A stretch of DNA of 64,000 nucleotides, taken from the NCBI GenBank assembly GCA_035463115.1, contig DATHTO010000005.1, positions 1-64,000 on the forward strand, read 5' to 3'. Each line of letters starts with the position of its first letter. The stretch's first letter is position 1. Under the pieces are notes generated by a model. That model saw nothing but the letters and a program-made list of their open reading frames with translations, was not told the DNA's origin and did not search any database. Both the position numbers and the translations under genes were made by a program. This DNA is from BPGL01 sp035463115. GTDB taxonomy: Bacteria; Actinomycetota; UBA4738; HRBIN12. Shown here in pieces: positions 61,387 through 64,000 of this stretch.

Positions 61387-61416
61387 ATCGTATGGGGTCA
61401 TCGCGGTATCTGTAAA
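61387..61416 (-). promoter_or_regulatory. Promoter of the sigma factor gene
   Basis: TTTACA (-35, 61416-61411), an 18-nt spacer and TACGAT (-10, 61392-61387) on the minus strand. Initiation about 7 nt further leaves a leader of about 130 nt before the GTG. Confidence 0.6.
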
Positions 61417-61435
61417 GGTCAGAGGGTGTGAAGGT

Positions 61436-61465
61436 CTTGTGAAGCCGTTCACAAGCGCGTACGTT
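61436..61465 (+). promoter_or_regulatory. Operator-like palindrome overlapping a promoter
   Basis: CTTGTGAA (61436-61443) and TTCACAAG (61448-61455) form a perfect 8-bp inverted repeat with a GCCG centre. TTGTGA in the left arm can be the -35, 17 nt before TACGTT at 61460-61465, which is 7 nt from the GTG at 61473. A dimeric regulator bound here would block the promoter. Confidence 0.6.
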
Positions 61466-61472
61466 CCCGCTC

Positions 61473-62459
61473 GTGGCATCCCTGCCGCCGCCTCCTCCGC
61501 CCTCGGACCTCGGAAGGTTGAACGCCGGACCAGGGCGGATGATTCCGGGTGCCGCTCCCCCACCTCCGGCCCCGGCGCCCGCAGGGTCCGAGTCGTGGGA
61601 GACCCCGCCACCCGGAACGCTCGGGGCCGTCGGGACCGTCGGCACCGCGATCTCGATCTGGTGGCGCCATCGCGTCCGGCTGGCCCTCTTGACGTTCGTG
61701 CTAGGCGGTGTCGTCACGGTGGTGGCCAGCTTGGTCGACCCCGGGCCCGGGTTGCGCGAGCTGATCCAGATGTACCGAACGGGGCTGATCCCCGACGACC
61801 TCGAGCAGCCTTCGCGTGTGTCGCAGTCGTTGGGCATGTTGTCGGGTCTCGTCCTCGAGCCGATCCTCGCCCTGGCCACGATGCGGATCGTGGTCGGCGG
61901 GTCGGTCGGCTCCGTGCCGAAGGCGCCGGCGGCGGCCTTCTACGGGCTCCGGAGGATCGCCTCGACGTGGTGGTTGTTCATCGCGCTCGCGCTCACGTTC
62001 GTCGCGCTCGCGATCCCGACGCTGATCGTCGCGGCTGGCCTCGGAGCACAGTGGTCGCCGCTGTGGGGCGTCGGCGTCGTGCCGTTCGTCTACGTGGGCG
62101 TGCGCCTCGCGCCGGTGCTCGGTGCCTTCGTCGTCGACGACGCTCGCGGCTTCGCGGCGATCGGACGCTCGTGGACCCTCTCGCGCCGCCGATGGTGGGC
62201 GACGGCCGGTGCCCTGGCGATCAGCGCCGCCCTCGCGATCGCCCTGGCCCTGGCGACGGTCGTCCTCCAGGTGCTGATCCCGGGCTCCGGGGATGCCAGC
62301 GCGTTCGCCCGGGCGGCCGTCGGCGCGCTCGTCGGGGCGTTCACCGGACCGATCCCGTACGCGGTCGTCGCGGTGCTCTACCTCGACCTGCGGGCCCGCC
62401 ACGAACCCACGCCGCCGTCGGCCGTGCGGACGATGATCGAGCGGCACGACCCCGACTGA
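61473..62459 (+). CDS. Integral membrane protein with Pro-rich N terminus
   Basis: 328 aa. Residues 1-50 are Pro/Gly/Ala-rich (LPPPPPPSDLGRLNAGPG, then APPPPAPAPAG), then come about six hydrophobic spans from residue 60 on (LALLTFVLGGVVTVVASL; IALALTFVALAIPTLIVAAGL; AVVAVLYLDLR). The central GRSWTLSRRRWWATAGAL resembles the membrane domain of glycerophosphodiester phosphodiesterase-linked proteins, without the catalytic domain. Function unknown. It has its own operator-controlled leaderless promoter and is divergent from the sigma factor gene, so the two may share regulation. Confidence 0.75.
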   Translation: MASLPPPPPPSDLGRLNAGPGRMIPGAAPPPPAPAPAGSESWETPPPGTLGAVGTVGTAISIWWRHRVRLALLTFVLGGVVTVVASLVDPGPGLRELIQMYRTGLIPDDLEQPSRVSQSLGMLSGLVLEPILALATMRIVVGGSVGSVPKAPAAAFYGLRRIASTWWLFIALALTFVALAIPTLIVAAGLGAQWSPLWGVGVVPFVYVGVRLAPVLGAFVVDDARGFAAIGRSWTLSRRRWWATAGALAISAALAIALALATVVLQVLIPGSGDASAFARAAVGALVGAFTGPIPYAVVAVLYLDLRARHEPTPPSAVRTMIERHDPD

Positions 62460-62486
62460 CGCCGACGGGCGGTACGCTCGCCGCCC

Positions 62487-63371
62487 GTGGAGCTTCCGCC
62501 GCTGCAGACCGACGAGGCCGAAGGGCCGATCGCGTTCCGGACGTGGGACGGACCCGACGACGTCACCTTCGTCCTCGTCCACGGACTGGGCGGGTCGCAC
62601 GTGAACTGGGTGCGCGTCGCCGAAGGGCTGGCGGGGCTCGGGCGGGTGATCGCGCCGGATCTGCCCGGCTTCGGGTGGTCGCCGATGGCCGGGCGCGACA
62701 CCGGCGTCATGGCGCTGCGGCGCGCGTTGGACGCCCTGCTGGATCGTCACGTCGGCGGTGACGTCGTGCTCTGCGGGAACTCGATGGGCGGGGGGATCGC
62801 CGTGCTCCAGGGGGCGATCGCGCCCGAACGCGTGCGCGGTCTCGTGCTGACGTCGTCGGTGTTCCCGTGGACGCGCGGCGCCCTCCCGCATCCGGCGGTC
62901 GTGGCCGGCTTCGCCGCGTACGACGCGGGCCGGGTCGGGGACACGCTGGTTCGGGAGCGCTTGCGCCGGCTCTCGGCCGAGCGGATCGTGCGCATCGGCT
63001 TCGCGATCACGACCACGGACCCGGCCGCGATCCCGGCCGACGTGATCGAGCTCCACGTCGCGGCCGTCCGCGAGCGGCAGGCCGATCCGGAGGGCTCCGA
63101 GGCGTTCCTCGGCGCGGCCAGGTCGCTGCTGCGTCTCGGCCGGCGGCCCGACGTCGCGGCGCGCGCGCTGGCAGGTGTCCGATGCCCGGTGCTCGTGATC
63201 CACGGACGCCAGGACCGCCTGGTCCCGCCGAGGTTCGCCGAGGAGGCGTTGGCGTCGCATCCCGCGTGGCGCGGACGGTTCCTGCCGAACGTCGGCCACG
63301 TCGCGATGCTCGAGGCACCCGGTCGGTGGCTCAGTGAGGTCGCGGACTGGTTCGCAGAGCGCGTCGACTGA
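62487..63371 (+). CDS. Alpha/beta-fold hydrolase
   Basis: 294 aa. VLVHGLGGSHVNW is the oxyanion HG region, VLCGNSMGGGIAVL the nucleophile elbow (Ser), VIHGRQDRLVPP the acid (Asp) and LPNVGHVAMLEAP the catalytic His. It is an esterase, lactonase or C-C hydrolase of unknown substrate, with no signal peptide. TACGCT lies 8 nt before the GTG (leaderless pattern). It is 27 nt downstream of the membrane-protein gene, so read-through is also possible. Confidence 0.88.
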   Translation: MELPPLQTDEAEGPIAFRTWDGPDDVTFVLVHGLGGSHVNWVRVAEGLAGLGRVIAPDLPGFGWSPMAGRDTGVMALRRALDALLDRHVGGDVVLCGNSMGGGIAVLQGAIAPERVRGLVLTSSVFPWTRGALPHPAVVAGFAAYDAGRVGDTLVRERLRRLSAERIVRIGFAITTTDPAAIPADVIELHVAAVRERQADPEGSEAFLGAARSLLRLGRRPDVAARALAGVRCPVLVIHGRQDRLVPPRFAEEALASHPAWRGRFLPNVGHVAMLEAPGRWLSEVADWFAERVD

Positions 63372-63379
63372 GACGCCGG

Positions 63380-64000
63380 CTACGGCGACTCGAGTCGGAT
63401 CCGCATCCGCTTGTTCGCCTTCCCCTTCGACTCCGTCTTCACGACGCGGACGGCGCCGACCTCGCTCGTCGAGCGCACGTGCGTGCCGCCGTCGGCCTGC
63501 CTATCGATGCCGTCGATGTCGATCACGCGGATCGGATCGACCGACTGCGGGATCAGGCTGACCTTCGTCCGGATCAGATCGGGATCGGCGAGCGCTTCCG
63601 CGCGTGGCAGGAACAGGACCCTCACCTCGCGTCCTTCGGCGAGTCGGGCGTTGAGCGTGTCCTCGACGTCGCGGCCGAGCTCTTGGCTCATCGCGTCGAG
63701 CTCGAAGTCCATCCGCGCCGAACCGTCGTCGTCCATGTTGCCGCCCGTGACCTTCGCGCCGTGCCCGGTGAAGATCACGCCCGACAACGCGTGCAGGGCG
63801 GTGTGCGTCCGCATCAACCGATGGCGGCGTTCCCAGTCGATCTCGGCGGTGACGACCGTGCCGACCGGTGGGATCTCGGCGGCGTCGGCGACGACGTGGA
63901 GGACGTCGCCCGTCTCTCGCGACGTGATCGTGTCCACGACCGGGACGCTTCCGCCGTTCCAACGGAGGACGCCCCGATCGCCGGGCTGTCCGCCGCCGCG
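63380..64000 (-). CDS. Alanyl-tRNA editing protein AlaX, 5' truncated by the window edge
   Basis: The frame is open to base 64000 and reads GGGQPGDRGVLRWNGG at the truncated end, the AlaX/AlaRS editing-domain motif, so the true start is outside. RTHTALHALSGVIF carries the zinc HxxxH. In the second zinc motif the usual Cys is missing (QADGGTHV in place of CGGTHV), a form also seen in some stand-alone AlaX proteins. It hydrolyses Ser- or Gly-tRNA(Ala) in trans. A GTG at 63937 could give a shortened protein, but homology continues upstream of it. Convergent with the alpha/beta hydrolase gene. Confidence 0.88.
   Translation of the reverse strand, partial: RGGGQPGDRGVLRWNGGSVPVVDTITSRETGDVLHVVADAAEIPPVGTVVTAEIDWERRHRLMRTHTALHALSGVIFTGHGAKVTGGNMDDDGSARMDFELDAMSQELGRDVEDTLNARLAEGREVRVLFLPRAEALADPDLIRTKVSLIPQSVDPIRVIDIDGIDRQADGGTHVRSTSEVGAVRVVKTESKGKANKRMRIRLESP

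Noticed and set aside
1..64000. Insertion sequences, prophage or integrase-linked islands
   Set aside because: No transposase, integrase, resolvase or phage structural gene was recognised, and no direct-repeat attachment site was seen at the tRNA-Sec gene.

Overview
This window is roughly 70 % G+C chromosomal DNA that reads as Actinomycetota. Supporting signs are the NAD-dependent glutamate dehydrogenase of the very large (1606 aa) type, an HrdB/SigA-like sigma factor, GTG and TTG starts, many 4-nt ATGA/GTGA gene overlaps, and about eleven genes that carry a TANNNT -10 box only 6-8 nt before the start codon, as in leaderless transcripts. I cannot place it below phylum. A deep-branching, uncultured lineage would fit. 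I see no transposase, integrase, phage gene or CRISPR array; this is mostly core metabolism with a few odd local structures.

Layout. 1-2.0 kb: the end of a urease alpha subunit, then a copper-chaperone/metallo-hydrolase gene pair behind a CsoR-like operator, then a secreted SCP-domain protein. 2.0-8.8 kb (minus): giant NAD-glutamate dehydrogenase and a fused homocysteine methyltransferase/MTHF reductase. 8.8-10.8 kb: a strange protein with a degenerate receiver domain, one membrane span and a Gly/Asn/Pro/His repeat tail, preceded by four tandem 15-bp repeats. 10.8-20.6 kb: serC, a class III aminotransferase, a PBP4-type peptidase, an alpha-oxoamine synthase facing an SDR reductase, and a large membrane GAF-PAS-GGDEF-EAL protein.

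20.6-29.4 kb (minus) is a branched-chain amino-acid operon: promoter, 17-residue Val/Ile/Leu/Thr-rich leader peptide, intrinsic terminator, a 103-aa unknown gene, ilvB, ilvN, ilvC, leuA, leuB, cimA and a GNAT gene. Most junctions overlap by 1 or 4 nt. The leader and terminator look like transcription attenuation. leuA carries two tandem copies of a 42-bp palindromic element in frame at its N terminus. ilvD and thrC follow at 34.6-37.5 kb; with citramalate synthase present, isoleucine can be made from pyruvate without threonine deaminase. leuC and leuD are not in the window.

29.5-34.5 kb: an extradiol-dioxygenase-fold protein and a trehalose module (otsA convergent with, and overlapping by 120 nt, a GH15-otsB operon). 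37.6-47.8 kb: two tandem paralogous FAD oxidoreductases, an ABC exporter pair, amidase, methyltransferase, CrtI-like oxidoreductase, EamA transporter and SRPBCC protein.

47.8-49.1 kb is the most unusual patch. It has a 128-nt region with a 13-bp closing stem, two internal hairpins and a possible pseudoknot; a HAD-IB phosphatase interrupted by one in-frame TAG; strong hairpins; and a selenocysteine tRNA with anticodon TCA, which implies that the organism decodes UGA as Sec. 49.2-64 kb: Pat-like GNAT/acyl-CoA synthetase fusion, Ppx/GppA, M55 aminopeptidase, PAS histidine kinase, M20 peptidase, SulP transporter, PlsC, PAS-GGDEF cyclase, principal-type sigma factor with a clear promoter and terminator, a membrane protein behind an operator-like palindrome, an alpha/beta hydrolase, and a truncated AlaX editing protein.
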